Positions 31,951-41,206 are shown, numbered from the stretch's first letter. The stretch is 57,293 nt of DNA from Prevotella sp. (GCA_017474845.1 JAFVGS010000045.1:1-57293); one strand, 5' to 3'. Notes: generated by a model not told the origin, from the sequence alone. Program-made: numbers and translations.

Positions 31951-32016
31951 GACCACAGATTGCACAGATTTCAAGAAAAAATCATTAAATCAATGTAAAT
32001 CTGTGTAATCTATGGC
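31951..32016. repeat. palindromic CACAGATT element (GT2/mfd divergent gap)
   Basis: GACCACAGATTGCACAGATTT (left, from 31951) pairs imperfectly with AAATCTGTGTAATCTATGGC (right, to 32016), loop about 25 bp. Located between two divergent promoters. Confidence 0.7.
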
Positions 32017-32026
32017 TTTTTTTTAT

Positions 32027-32034
32027 TACTTTTG
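32027..32034 (+). promoter_or_regulatory. -7 promoter element (TACTTTTG) for mfd
   Basis: Exact TAnnTTTG 13 bp before the mfd ATG, so the leader is very short. Confidence 0.6.
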
Positions 32035-32047
32035 CAGACAATTCGCG

Positions 32048-35000
32048 ATGAATATACAGGAGTTAACGCATCAATATGCCCGTCTGCCTCAGCTGAAGGC
32101 ACTCGCCAGCGAACTGGGAAAATCGTCAAGAAACACGATTTTCCTCGAAGGTCTGTTGGCCTCTTCCGCGCCGATGCTTTTCGCCAGTCTCGCCGAGAAG
32201 TGTCCCCGTCGCATGCTCTTCGTGCTGCAGGATGCTGAGGAGGCAGGCTACTTCTACCACGACCTCACCCAGCTCATGGGCACCAGCGATGTGCTCTTCT
32301 TCCCCTCCAGCTACCGTCGTGCCGTGAAGTACGCCCAGCGTGATCCTGCCTCAGAGATCCTCCGTACTGAAGTGCTTGCGAGTTTTTCGAGGATGGAGAA
32401 TTCTTTGTATGTCGTGACGTATCCCGAGGCCATCGCAGAGCTCGTCGTGTCGAAGAAAAACCTCGACTCCCGCACCCTCGTTCTCACCAAGGACCAGACC
32501 ATTGCCGTTGCTGATATCGAGAAGACCCTCCGCGAGTTCGGTTTCCGCGAGGTGGATTACGTCTACGAACCTGGACAGTTTGCCCTGCGCGGCTCCATTC
32601 TTGATGTCTACTCCTTCAGTTGCGAATACCCCTATCGTGTCGACTTCTTTGGCGACGACATTGACTCCATCCGTACCTTTGAAGTGGAGAATCAGTTGTC
32701 ACGCGAACAGCGCGACCAAATAGAGATCGTGCCGGAGCTCACGGTGACGGCTGACGAGAAGGTGCCGTTCCTCTCTTTCATACCTCATGATGTGCTCCTC
32801 GTGACGAAAGACTTCCTCTATGTCCACGACGCCATTGACCGCACCTACCAGGAAGGCTTCTCTGCCCAGGCCAAGCGCGAACAGCTCGAGACCGCCACGG
32901 AGATGGAACAGCGCGACATTGAGCGCCAGCTACGTCGTGAACTCCAGCTTACACAAGGCTCTCAGTTCCTCTCCGACGCCCTCAACTTCCGTCGTATCGA
33001 ATTTGGTCACCGCCCTTCCAAAGGGACGCAAGAACTGTCAACTGTCAACTTCCACGTCTCTGCGCAGCCTTTGTTCCACAAGAACTTCGACCTGCTCCAG
33101 CAGACCTTCGCCGACTATCTGTCGCAGGGCTACAAGATATACATCTGTGCCGACAGTCAGAAGCAAAACGAACGCCTGAAGGATATATTGGCCGATTCTG
33201 CCAATATCTCCTTCAATCCCGTCGACAAGACGCTTCACGAGGGATTCATCGACCGCGACCTCCGCATCTGTGTCTTCACCGACCACCAGATATTCGACCG
33301 CTTCCACAAATACAACCTCCGCAGCGACAAGGCCCGCAGTGGAAAGATGGCCCTCACGCTTAAGGAAATCCAGCAGTTCGAGATCGGCGACTTCGTGGTC
33401 CATGTCGACCACGGCGTGGGTAAGTTCGGAGGTTTGGTGCGAATGCCCATTTCCTCTCCGACGGGGGAAGTACAGGAGGGCGCTTTCCAGGAGATGATCA
33501 AGATCATCTACCAGAATGGCGACAGCATCTACGTCTCGATCCATTCCCTTTATAAAGTGTCGAAATACAAGTCGCAGGACAACGGCGAGCCGCCCCGTCT
33601 CTCCACCCTCGGCACAGGCCAGTGGGAGCGTCTCAAGGAGCGCACGAAGAAACACATCAAGGATATCGCGCGCGACCTGATCAAGCTTTATGCCAAGCGC
33701 CGCCGTGAGAAAGGCTTTGCCTTCAGTGCCGACACCTACATGCAGCACGAGCTCGAGGCCAGCTTCCTCTACGAAGACACCCCCGACCAGCTCAAGGCCA
33801 CGCAGGACGTGAAGGCCGATATGGAGAGGGCCCGTCCGATGGACCGTCTCGTCTGTGGAGACGTGGGCTTCGGCAAGACCGAGGTTGCCGTGCGCGCCGC
33901 TTTCAAGGCTGCCACCGACGGCAAGCAGGTGGCCGTCCTCGTGCCCACCACCGTCCTGGCCTACCAGCACTACCGCACCTTCTCCTCGCGCCTGAAGGAC
34001 ATGCCTGTTCGTGTCGACTATCTCACCCGTGCCCGCAGCGCCAAGCAGACCACCGCCCTGTTGAAAGACCTCGCCGACGGTAAGATAGATATAATAATAG
34101 GTACGCATAAGCTCATCGGCAAGTCGGTGAAGTTCAAGGATCTCGGACTGCTCATCATTGACGAGGAACAGAAGTTCGGTGTCTCCACCAAGGAGAAGCT
34201 GCGCCAGCTGAAATCCAACGTCGACACCCTCACGATGTCTGCCACGCCCATCCCGCGTACCCTCCAGTTCTCGCTCGTCGGTGCCCGCGACCTCAGCGTC
34301 ATCCAGACTCCGCCGCCTAACCGCTATCCCATCCAGACGGAGATACATACCTTCGGCGCGGAGATTATCACTGATGCCATCAACTTCGAGATGTCGCGCA
34401 ACGGACAGGTCTATTTCGTTAACAACCGCATCTCCGACCTCACCCATATCGCGGAGATGATTCACAAGTACATCCCTGACGCCCGCGTCGCCATCGGCCA
34501 CGGACAGATGAAGCCCGAACAACTCGAACAGATTGTGCTTGACTTCTCCAACTACGACTACGATGTGCTGCTCTCCACCACCATTGTCGAGAACGGCATC
34601 GACATCCCCAATGCCAACACCATCATCATCAACGGTGCACACAACTTCGGTCTCTCCGACCTCCACCAGATGCGTGGACGTGTGGGACGAGGCAACCGCA
34701 AGGCTTTCTGCTATCTGCTCGCACCGCCGCTCGCCGCCCTCAATCCCGAGTCGCGCCGTCGCCTCGAAGCCCTCGAGAACTTTTCCGACCTCGGCTCAGG
34801 CATCAACATTGCCATGCAGGATCTCGACATCCGCGGTGCCGGCAACCTCCTCGGCTCCGAGCAGTCTGGCTTCATCTCCGACCTCGGCTACGAGACCTAT
34901 CAGAAGATCCTCAACCAGGCCATGGCGGAACTGAGGAATGAACAACCCACCCCCAGCCCCTCCCCAAGGGAGGGGAGCTTAAATACCTCTTCTGCAGCTC

Positions 35001-35527
35001 TTTCTGTTGGCAAAACAAATCAGTCCACCCTCCCTTGGGGAGGGGTAGGGGGTGGGTTTGTTGACGACTGCACCCTTGAGTCCGACCTCGAGATGTACTT
35101 CCCCGATCTTTACGTCCCCAGCGATTCGGAGCGCATGCTGCTCTACCGCGAACTCGACAACCTCGCCAACAGCCAGCACCTCGACGATGACCTCAAGGCC
35201 TACCGCAGCCGCCTCACAGACCGTTTCGGCGCCATTCCCGATGTTGCCGAAGAACTCATCCGTGTCGTTCCCTTGCGCGTTTGCGGCAAGCAGCTCGGTA
35301 TCGAGAAGATACTCCTCAAGCAGGCGAAGATGTACCTCTACTTTGTCTCCAATCCAGATAGCCCCTACTTCCAGAGCGAGGCCTTCGGGCGCATCCTCGA
35401 CTATGTGGGTCACAATCCCCGCCGCTGCAACTTCCACGAGACCGCTGGCAAGCGTTCCGTCATCATCGCCGACGTTCCATCTGTAGGCGAGGCTCTGACA
35501 ATCTGTCGCAAAATTCTGTCATCCTGA
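32048..35527 (+). CDS. mfd: transcription-repair coupling factor Mfd
   Basis: ATP-driven translocase that removes stalled RNA polymerase and recruits UvrAB. The 1159 residues include the UvrB-like N-terminal region, the RNA polymerase interaction domain (around EIQQFEIGDFVVHVDHGVGKF), a superfamily 2 motor with GDVGFGKTEVA, DEEQKFGV and SATPIPRT, a translocation-in-repair motif (DLHQMRGRVGR) and a C-terminal domain. An inverted-repeat element at 34944-35058 is read through in frame as PTPSPSPREG to LPWGGVGGG, between the motor and C-terminal domain. The ATG at 32048 is used; 12 upstream in-frame codons overlap the promoter. Confidence 0.96.
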   Translation: MNIQELTHQYARLPQLKALASELGKSSRNTIFLEGLLASSAPMLFASLAEKCPRRMLFVLQDAEEAGYFYHDLTQLMGTSDVLFFPSSYRRAVKYAQRDPASEILRTEVLASFSRMENSLYVVTYPEAIAELVVSKKNLDSRTLVLTKDQTIAVADIEKTLREFGFREVDYVYEPGQFALRGSILDVYSFSCEYPYRVDFFGDDIDSIRTFEVENQLSREQRDQIEIVPELTVTADEKVPFLSFIPHDVLLVTKDFLYVHDAIDRTYQEGFSAQAKREQLETATEMEQRDIERQLRRELQLTQGSQFLSDALNFRRIEFGHRPSKGTQELSTVNFHVSAQPLFHKNFDLLQQTFADYLSQGYKIYICADSQKQNERLKDILADSANISFNPVDKTLHEGFIDRDLRICVFTDHQIFDRFHKYNLRSDKARSGKMALTLKEIQQFEIGDFVVHVDHGVGKFGGLVRMPISSPTGEVQEGAFQEMIKIIYQNGDSIYVSIHSLYKVSKYKSQDNGEPPRLSTLGTGQWERLKERTKKHIKDIARDLIKLYAKRRREKGFAFSADTYMQHELEASFLYEDTPDQLKATQDVKADMERARPMDRLVCGDVGFGKTEVAVRAAFKAATDGKQVAVLVPTTVLAYQHYRTFSSRLKDMPVRVDYLTRARSAKQTTALLKDLADGKIDIIIGTHKLIGKSVKFKDLGLLIIDEEQKFGVSTKEKLRQLKSNVDTLTMSATPIPRTLQFSLVGARDLSVIQTPPPNRYPIQTEIHTFGAEIITDAINFEMSRNGQVYFVNNRISDLTHIAEMIHKYIPDARVAIGHGQMKPEQLEQIVLDFSNYDYDVLLSTTIVENGIDIPNANTIIINGAHNFGLSDLHQMRGRVGRGNRKAFCYLLAPPLAALNPESRRRLEALENFSDLGSGINIAMQDLDIRGAGNLLGSEQSGFISDLGYETYQKILNQAMAELRNEQPTPSPSPREGSLNTSSAALSVGKTNQSTLPWGGVGGGFVDDCTLESDLEMYFPDLYVPSDSERMLLYRELDNLANSQHLDDDLKAYRSRLTDRFGAIPDVAEELIRVVPLRVCGKQLGIEKILLKQAKMYLYFVSNPDSPYFQSEAFGRILDYVGHNPRRCNFHETAGKRSVIIADVPSVGEALTICRKILSS
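34944..35058. repeat. 115-bp inverted-repeat element inserted in frame in mfd
   Basis: Terminal arms of about 32 bp (AACCCACCCCCAGCCCCTCC and on, versus the complement of the right end AGGGGTAGGGGGTGGGTT) are nearly identical inverted copies and flank a 50-bp AT-richer core. The element keeps the reading frame and encodes about 38 residues. Arm sequence recurs at 27744-27763 and 35558-35586. Confidence 0.85.
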
Positions 35528-35557
35528 CATTGTTCTTCGCCTCCAAGCATTCTTTTT

Positions 35558-35586
35558 CCCCTCCTGAGTAGGAGGGGTAGGGGTGG
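35558..35586. repeat. CCCCTCCT/AGGAGGGG hairpin after mfd
   Basis: An 8-bp perfect stem (35558-35565, 35570-35577) followed by TAGGGGTGG, resembling the right end of the element inside mfd. It may also serve as the mfd terminator, though no T-run follows on the plus strand. Confidence 0.6.
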
Positions 35587-35607
35587 TCTGATCCGCCTGT
35601 AGTCTTT

Positions 35608-35622
35608 GGCACGCTTCTTGCC
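35608..35622 (+). promoter_or_regulatory. sigma-54-type promoter for hsp20
   Basis: TGGCACG at 35608-35614, four bases, TTGC at 35619-35622: an exact match to the -24/-12 consensus TGGCACG-N4-TTGC. Found 84 bp upstream of the Hsp20 start in a gap with no TAnnTTTG promoter. Confidence 0.65.
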
Positions 35623-35705
35623 TCTTATTCAGTGACCGTCGCAAGACGATCACGAAAATAGTCAACATGTGTAACTTTTAAAAATATAATTAGGAGGTAA
35701 AGATT

Positions 35706-36131
35706 ATGATGCCAATGATGAGAACAAACAACTGGATTCCTGCAGTATTCAACGATCTGTTTGATACAGACTATCTGCCGAAGGTTAACTGCACTGCACC
35801 TGCCATCAATGTGAAAGAAAGCGACAAAGCCTACATCGTAGAGCTCGCCGCTCCGGGCATGAAGAAGGAGGATTTCAATGTGCACATCAACGACGAAGGC
35901 AACCTCGTTGTGAAGATGGAGAGCAAGGCCGAGAAAAAGGATGAGGACAAGAACACCCGCTACCTGCGCCGTGAGTTCTCTTACTCAAAGTATGAGCAGA
36001 CTCTCATCCTGCCTGACGACGTGAAGCGCGACGCCATCTCCGCCAAGGTTGAGCACGGTGTACTCACCGTCGAACTCCCCAAGATTGTCGAAGAGAAGGT
36101 CAAGGTCTCCCGCCAGATCGACATCGCATAA
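35706..36131 (+). CDS. Hsp20 family small heat shock protein
   Basis: 141-residue ATP-independent holdase. The alpha-crystallin domain spans about 30-135, with YIVELAAPGMKKEDFNVHI and the closing GVLTVELPK. A short C-terminal tail replaces a typical I-x-I. It is preceded by a strong AGGAGG ribosome site at about 35692, unusual in this AT-rich-leader genome, and a sigma-54-type promoter. It stands alone with its own terminator. Confidence 0.93.
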   Translation: MMPMMRTNNWIPAVFNDLFDTDYLPKVNCTAPAINVKESDKAYIVELAAPGMKKEDFNVHINDEGNLVVKMESKAEKKDEDKNTRYLRREFSYSKYEQTLILPDDVKRDAISAKVEHGVLTVELPKIVEEKVKVSRQIDIA

Positions 36132-36144
36132 GCGCACAGAAAGC

Positions 36145-36178
36145 AAGTGGCTCGCAAATTCAAGCGAGCCACTTTTTT
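36145..36178 (+). terminator. intrinsic terminator after hsp20
   Basis: AAGTGGCTCGC (36145-36155) pairs with GCGAGCCACTT (36164-36174) and is followed by a T-run. Confidence 0.85.
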
Positions 36179-36264
36179 ATGCCTAAAACTAGCATCGCTA
36201 TCGGTTCATAGGTACTAAGCGCAAAAAAATGACTGGTTTATTTGTATTTTTCGAACAAAATGAC

Positions 36265-36272
36265 TATCTTTG
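36265..36272 (+). promoter_or_regulatory. promoter (TTTG-N20-TATCTTTG) for the uracil permease operon
   Basis: TTTG at 36241-36244 and TATCTTTG at 36265-36272. Predicted leader about 50 nt. Confidence 0.75.
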
Positions 36273-36325
36273 CCACGGATTACGAAATCGAAGCCCTATT
36301 GCAACAAAACTAACCATTATAGAAT

Positions 36326-37651
36326 ATGAACATCACTCCGAAAGAAGGCATCACCGATGCCAGGAAATTGGGTATGCCCAAGTACATTATCTTAGGTGTC
36401 CAACATTTATTTGCCATGTTCGGTGCCACCGTTTTGGTACCTGTGCTGACAGGGCTCTCCGTGTCGTCAACCCTGCTGTTTGCAGGTATCGGCACATTGG
36501 TTTTCCACTTCGTCAGCAAGTTACAGGTGCCTGCATTCCTCGGCTCCTCGTTTGCTTTCCTGGGGGGCTATATGTCTGTGAAAGCTTTGGGCGTAGAGCA
36601 GGGAATGACTGAAACGCTGGCTTTGGACTATGCCTGTGTGGGCGTATTCTTCGCCGGACTCTGTTATTTCGTGATGGCTGGTCTCATCAAGTCTTTCGGT
36701 CTGGAGAAGATTCTGCAATACTTTCCCCCGTTGGTGACGGGACCGATGATTATCTCCATCGGTCTAGTGCTCTCAGGCAGTGCCGTCCAGAACTGTACTA
36801 CCAACTGGCTGCTGGCACTTGTTGCTGTTGCGACGGTCATCTCTACTAGTGTGTGGGGCAAGGGTATTATTAGGATTATTCCCATCCTGTTGGGCGTGCT
36901 GGTCAGTTATACGTTGGCAGCAGTTTTAGGTGAGGTGGACTTCTCGGCAGTGAGCGATGCTGCTTGGATCGGCCTGCCTTTCAGTCGGGATCAGACCGTG
37001 CTGGCTGTGTTTGACAATATGGACACTACCTTCCTCATCTCTACTATCATCGCCATTGTTCCGATAGCCATTGCTACTATCATGGAACATATCGGCGATA
37101 TGTGTGCCATTTCCTCCACTGTGGGAAAGGACTTCCTGAAGGAACCCGGTCTGCACCGTACGCTGATGGGCGACGGACTGGCTACGGCGTTGGCTTCACT
37201 CTTCGGCGCCCCCGCCAACACCACATACGGCGAAAATACTGGCGTGCTGAACCTCACGAAGGTGTTCGATCCCGCAGTCATCCGTCTGGCTGCCTGCTTC
37301 GCCATCTTGCTGTCGTTCTGTCCTAAGTTCGCTTGTCTCATCGGCCTGATGCCCGCTGCTACCATTGGCGGTGTGAGCCTGATCCTCTACGGCATGATCT
37401 CTGCCGTCGGTGTGCGCAATCTGGTGGAGGACAGCGTCGACCTCAATTCCTCGCGTAATGTCTTTGTGGCGGCCTCGATCCTGGTGATTGCCATCGGCGT
37501 GAAATATGGTGCTGACGATAATGTGAGCATTGGTCCCATCCATTTCTCAGGCCTGGCTCTCGCAGCCATCGTGGGTGTCTTGTTTAACGCCATCCTGCCT
37601 GGCAAACTGGGCATGAAGGTGAAAAGTGTGCACGGCAAAGACAAGAAATAG
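36326..37651 (+). CDS. uraA: uracil permease / nucleobase transporter (NCS2 family)
   Basis: 441 residues, about twelve to fourteen helices with the UraA fold: LGVQHLFAMFGATVLVP in helix 1, FPPLVTGPMIISIGL, EHIGDMCAISSTVGKDF (substrate-binding Glu), APANTTYGENTGVLNLTK, and a C-terminal domain. The NTTYGEN segment is typical of uracil rather than xanthine transporters. It is first in a plus-strand set with buk (21-bp gap). Confidence 0.92.
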   Translation: MNITPKEGITDARKLGMPKYIILGVQHLFAMFGATVLVPVLTGLSVSSTLLFAGIGTLVFHFVSKLQVPAFLGSSFAFLGGYMSVKALGVEQGMTETLALDYACVGVFFAGLCYFVMAGLIKSFGLEKILQYFPPLVTGPMIISIGLVLSGSAVQNCTTNWLLALVAVATVISTSVWGKGIIRIIPILLGVLVSYTLAAVLGEVDFSAVSDAAWIGLPFSRDQTVLAVFDNMDTTFLISTIIAIVPIAIATIMEHIGDMCAISSTVGKDFLKEPGLHRTLMGDGLATALASLFGAPANTTYGENTGVLNLTKVFDPAVIRLAACFAILLSFCPKFACLIGLMPAATIGGVSLILYGMISAVGVRNLVEDSVDLNSSRNVFVAASILVIAIGVKYGADDNVSIGPIHFSGLALAAIVGVLFNAILPGKLGMKVKSVHGKDKK

Positions 37652-37672
37652 ACTGTTAAAACGATTACTACG

Positions 37673-38734
37673 ATGAGAATATTGGCTATTAATCCGGGAA
37701 TGATCTCGACGAAGGTGGGAATCTTCCAAGACGAGGAGTTGCTGATGCACGCCACTCTGAACCATCCGTTCGAGGAGCTGTGTCGCTATCCTTTTATCAT
37801 GGACGAGTTTGACTATCGCAAGGAAAAGGTCTTGGAGGAAATCCAGCGCCAGGGCTACACGATGGACTTCGACGTGGTCGTGGGTCGTGGTGGTCTGGTG
37901 AAGCCTATCGAAAGCGGTGTGTACGAACTGAACGACAAGGTGATTGAGGACACGCGCCACCCGCGGCTGCACCATGCCTGTAACCTGGGTTCGCTGATAG
38001 CGCTGAGCATCGCCCGCGAGATCAAGGGTTGCCGTGCTTTCACCGTTGATCCGGGAGTCGTGGATGAACTCGACGACGTGGCGCGTATCACAGGTCTGCC
38101 AGAACTGCCCCATCAGACGATCTGGCACGCCCTGAACCAGCGCGAGATTGCTAAGCGCTACTGTCGCGAGCACGGCGTGAAGTACGAGGAGCAGGATCTG
38201 ATCGTCTGTCACATGGGCAGCGGCATCTCTTTCGCCATGCACCACCACGGGCGCGCCATAGAGTGCAGCGACGCACTGAGCGGCGACGGGCCTTTCTCGC
38301 CGTCACGGGCAGGCATGCTGCCGACAGCTGGTTTGGTAAAGCTGTGCTACAGCGGACAGTACACCGAGGCCGAGATGCTGCGTAAGATCAACGGTCACAG
38401 CGGACTGACGGCTCATCTGGGTACCAACGACGTGAGGGAGGTGGAGCGGCGAATCGCTGAGGGCGACGAGAAAGCCAGGTTGGTGCTCGACGCCATGATA
38501 TACAGCACGGCACGCTGGATGGCTTCGCTGGCTCCGGCTACCAACGGACATGTGGATGCCGTCATCCTCACCGGCGCCATCGCCCACAGCCAATATGTCA
38601 CCGAAGGACTGCGACGCAGACTGAGCTACCTTGCCCCCGTATTTGTCTATCCCGGCGAGGACGAACTGACGGCGCTGGCCATGAACGTGCTCAGGGCTAT
38701 GCGTGGTGAACAGGAAATCAAATGTTATCAATAG
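37673..38734 (+). CDS. buk: butyrate kinase
   Basis: Acetokinase-family enzyme of 353 residues that interconverts butyryl phosphate and butyrate with ADP/ATP. N-terminal MRILAINPGMISTKVG, GRGGLVKPIESGVYEL, HMGSGISFAMH and a final GEDELTALAMNVLRA match the family. The usual partner phosphate butyryltransferase is not beside it; it sits between a uracil permease and an esterase fusion gene (13-bp gap). It may act on branched-chain or other short acids. Confidence 0.93.
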   Translation: MRILAINPGMISTKVGIFQDEELLMHATLNHPFEELCRYPFIMDEFDYRKEKVLEEIQRQGYTMDFDVVVGRGGLVKPIESGVYELNDKVIEDTRHPRLHHACNLGSLIALSIAREIKGCRAFTVDPGVVDELDDVARITGLPELPHQTIWHALNQREIAKRYCREHGVKYEEQDLIVCHMGSGISFAMHHHGRAIECSDALSGDGPFSPSRAGMLPTAGLVKLCYSGQYTEAEMLRKINGHSGLTAHLGTNDVREVERRIAEGDEKARLVLDAMIYSTARWMASLAPATNGHVDAVILTGAIAHSQYVTEGLRRRLSYLAPVFVYPGEDELTALAMNVLRAMRGEQEIKCYQ

Positions 38735-38747
38735 ACAAAGATTATTT

Positions 38748-41141
38748 ATGAAGAGACTACTCACAACAATTCTGATGGCAGTAGCCATGGGAGGGCTGAC
38801 GGTGTCGGCACAGGCAACACTGGCGAAGGGAGAAATGGGCGCAGAGGGCAGGTACCTCCTGTCGTGCGGCCACGTGGAGATGGAGATCGACGCCGCCAAG
38901 GGCGGAAAGATCCTGTCGTTGAAGTATGATGACCGCGAGATGCTCTCGCAGCTGAGATGGCCGGAAGCCTTCGGCAGCACGTTTTGGACCAGTCCGCAGA
39001 AGGAGTGGAACTGGCCCCCGGTAAAGGAGTTTGACAAAATGCCTTACATGGTGGAGCAGGAAGTCGGAACGCTGAGCATGACTAGCGAGGTGTCGGAGCG
39101 GCTGAAGTGCAGGGTAGGGAAGACGTTCACCGCCGACGAGAAGGACGGGGCGATCGTCGTGACCTATACCATCACCAACGAGGGCAGCGAGCCAAGGAAG
39201 GTGGCGCCTTGGGAGATCACGCGTGTGGAGAACGAGGGCGGCCTGATCTTCTTCGATGCCCCCGTGGGCGGCATCTGGCCGGCTGGACTGATGGATTTCA
39301 AGGCAGAGTACGGGCTGGCGTGGTACCATACAGACGAGCGGAACGAGAACCGCAAGGTGAATGCCGACGGCAAAGGCTGGCTGGCATATTGTTCGCGAGG
39401 TCTGCTGTTAGTGAAGCGCTTCGACGACCTGACGCCTGAACAGCCAGCTCCCGACGAGGCAGAGGTGCAGGTGTACGTCAACCGTGGCAAGGCGCATATC
39501 GAGTTGGAGAGCCAGGGCGCGTATCAGATGTTACATCCGAAGGAGTCGCTAAGTTGGACGGTGCGCTGGTATCTGATGCCATACGAGGGTGAGGCGGTGC
39601 CTTCGGAGGCACTGGCCAAGCAGGTGAGGGATATCGTGGGCCCTAAGCCGTGCCTGGCACCAGTTGTGAGTACGGTGTCAGGAGACGTAAGCGGTATCAT
39701 GCAGGAGGGGTCGATGGCCTATCTCGGCATCCCCTACGCCAAGGTGGAACGGTGTATGCCGCCGCTGCCTGTGGACAGGTGGGAGGGCGTGAGGGCCTGT
39801 GACCACTGGGGACCGCAGGTGATGCAGCAGACATGGGGCCGGCAGTTGAGCGAGGACGAGATGTCGGAGAAGAACTCGTGTGTGCTGAACGTGTGGACCA
39901 CCGACCTGAAAGCGAAGAAGCCTGTGATGCTTTGGCTGCACGGCGGGGGCTTCGACTCGGGCACGTCGGCCTGGAATCCCGGCATGCGGCTCGCCCATAA
40001 GGACGTGGTCGTGGTGAGCATCAACCACCGTCTGAATATACTCGGATTTCTGGATCTCTCGGCAGTGTCGGAGAAGTATAGGTATTCCGGCAACGTGGGC
40101 ATGCTCGACGTGGTGCAGGCTTTGGAGTGGATCCGTGACAACATCTCGCAGTTTGGCGGTGATCCGACGAATGTGACCGTCTTCGGTGAGTCTGGTGGCG
40201 GTGGCAAGGTGGGCACGCTGATGTGCATGCCAAAGGCGAAAGGGCTCTTTCACAAGGCGATCATCATGAGCGGCACCATCCTGAACGTGAACAATCACGA
40301 AATGACGCAGCAGTTGGGCAGGGACGTGCTGAAAGAACTGGGCATCAGCGAGAAGGATGTGGACAAAATCAAGGATATCCCCTATCAGCAGCTGTACGAC
40401 GCAGGACAACGGGCGATGGCCTCGAGCATCGGCACACGAAAGCCCGGCACGCCGATGATGTGGGGCTTCGGACCTACACCTGATGGCGAGGTGCTGTTGC
40501 AACAGCCGTTCCAGCCTGCGTTTGCGAAGCTGTCGGATGAGATGCCCGTGCTGATGGGTACGACGTTCAACGAGTTGCAGCGGTTGCAGTATGACAAGGA
40601 TATGACGCTGGAGCAGGCGAAGGAACAGTTAAAGAAGACTTTCGGCGACGAGACGGAGGCGTATGTGAAAGGTTTTGCTAAGGCCTATCCGCAGTTTGTG
40701 CCGCAGGATCTGGTGAGCATCGACTGGCTGTTCCGTCCGAAGACAATCATCACCGCCGATGAGAGAACTTCAACCCTCAAGACGCCCCTCTATATGTATA
40801 TGTTCACCTGGCGTTCGCCAGTGAACAAGGGGTCTGTACACGGGCATGAGCTGAAGTTCTGTTTCAATACGCTGCACCATTCGCCCAACGAACTGCCACA
40901 GCCAACGGCAGAGGACTTGAAATTGGCAGACACGATGAGCAGCGTGTGGGCACAGTTCGCCCATAACGGCAATCCGAACATCGAGGGCCTGCCTGCGTGG
41001 AAACCGTATACCGCTAAGAATGGTGAGATGATGGTGTTAGACTACAAATGCGGCATCCGCAACAATCCTGACCGTGAACTGGAGGCGATCATCGACCGCC
41101 ACTGCTTCAAACAGTTAGACGAATTCCGCAAAAAGAAATAA
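38748..41141 (+). CDS. DUF4380 (mutarotase-like) and type-B carboxylesterase fusion, secreted
   Basis: 797 residues with a signal peptide (SAQA, about residue 21). Residues about 30-300 form a beta-sandwich resembling DUF4380 (GHVEMEIDAAKGGKILSL, FGSTFWTSPQKEWNWPP), a galactose-mutarotase-like fold. After about 305 comes a complete type-B carboxylesterase with YLGIPYAKVERCMPP, LWLHGGGFDSG, FGESGGGGKVG (Ser482) and a catalytic His in GSVHGHELKF. The arrangement suggests a polysaccharide-targeted esterase with its own sugar-binding module. The ATG at 38748 is used as it opens the signal peptide. Confidence 0.85.
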   Translation: MKRLLTTILMAVAMGGLTVSAQATLAKGEMGAEGRYLLSCGHVEMEIDAAKGGKILSLKYDDREMLSQLRWPEAFGSTFWTSPQKEWNWPPVKEFDKMPYMVEQEVGTLSMTSEVSERLKCRVGKTFTADEKDGAIVVTYTITNEGSEPRKVAPWEITRVENEGGLIFFDAPVGGIWPAGLMDFKAEYGLAWYHTDERNENRKVNADGKGWLAYCSRGLLLVKRFDDLTPEQPAPDEAEVQVYVNRGKAHIELESQGAYQMLHPKESLSWTVRWYLMPYEGEAVPSEALAKQVRDIVGPKPCLAPVVSTVSGDVSGIMQEGSMAYLGIPYAKVERCMPPLPVDRWEGVRACDHWGPQVMQQTWGRQLSEDEMSEKNSCVLNVWTTDLKAKKPVMLWLHGGGFDSGTSAWNPGMRLAHKDVVVVSINHRLNILGFLDLSAVSEKYRYSGNVGMLDVVQALEWIRDNISQFGGDPTNVTVFGESGGGGKVGTLMCMPKAKGLFHKAIIMSGTILNVNNHEMTQQLGRDVLKELGISEKDVDKIKDIPYQQLYDAGQRAMASSIGTRKPGTPMMWGFGPTPDGEVLLQQPFQPAFAKLSDEMPVLMGTTFNELQRLQYDKDMTLEQAKEQLKKTFGDETEAYVKGFAKAYPQFVPQDLVSIDWLFRPKTIITADERTSTLKTPLYMYMFTWRSPVNKGSVHGHELKFCFNTLHHSPNELPQPTAEDLKLADTMSSVWAQFAHNGNPNIEGLPAWKPYTAKNGEMMVLDYKCGIRNNPDRELEAIIDRHCFKQLDEFRKKK

Positions 41142-41145
41142 AGAA

Positions 41146-41200
41146 AGCCACAGATTACACTGAATCTCTTTATCTATGAGAATCAGTGTAATCTGTGGCT
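41146..41200. terminator. perfect CACAGATT palindrome, likely bidirectional terminator
   Basis: AGCCACAGATTACACTGA (41146-41163) is fully complementary to 41183-41200, 18 bp with a 19-base loop. It sits between the ends of the convergent esterase and trpB genes. Member of the dispersed CACAGATT family. Confidence 0.75.
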
Positions 41201-41206
41201 CCTTGA

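Noticed and set aside
33038-34666. 542-codon open frame antisense to mfd
   Set aside because: Mirror of a high-GC coding gene; sequence is Val/Glu/Asp/Leu-rich without any fold signature, and no promoter or start context.
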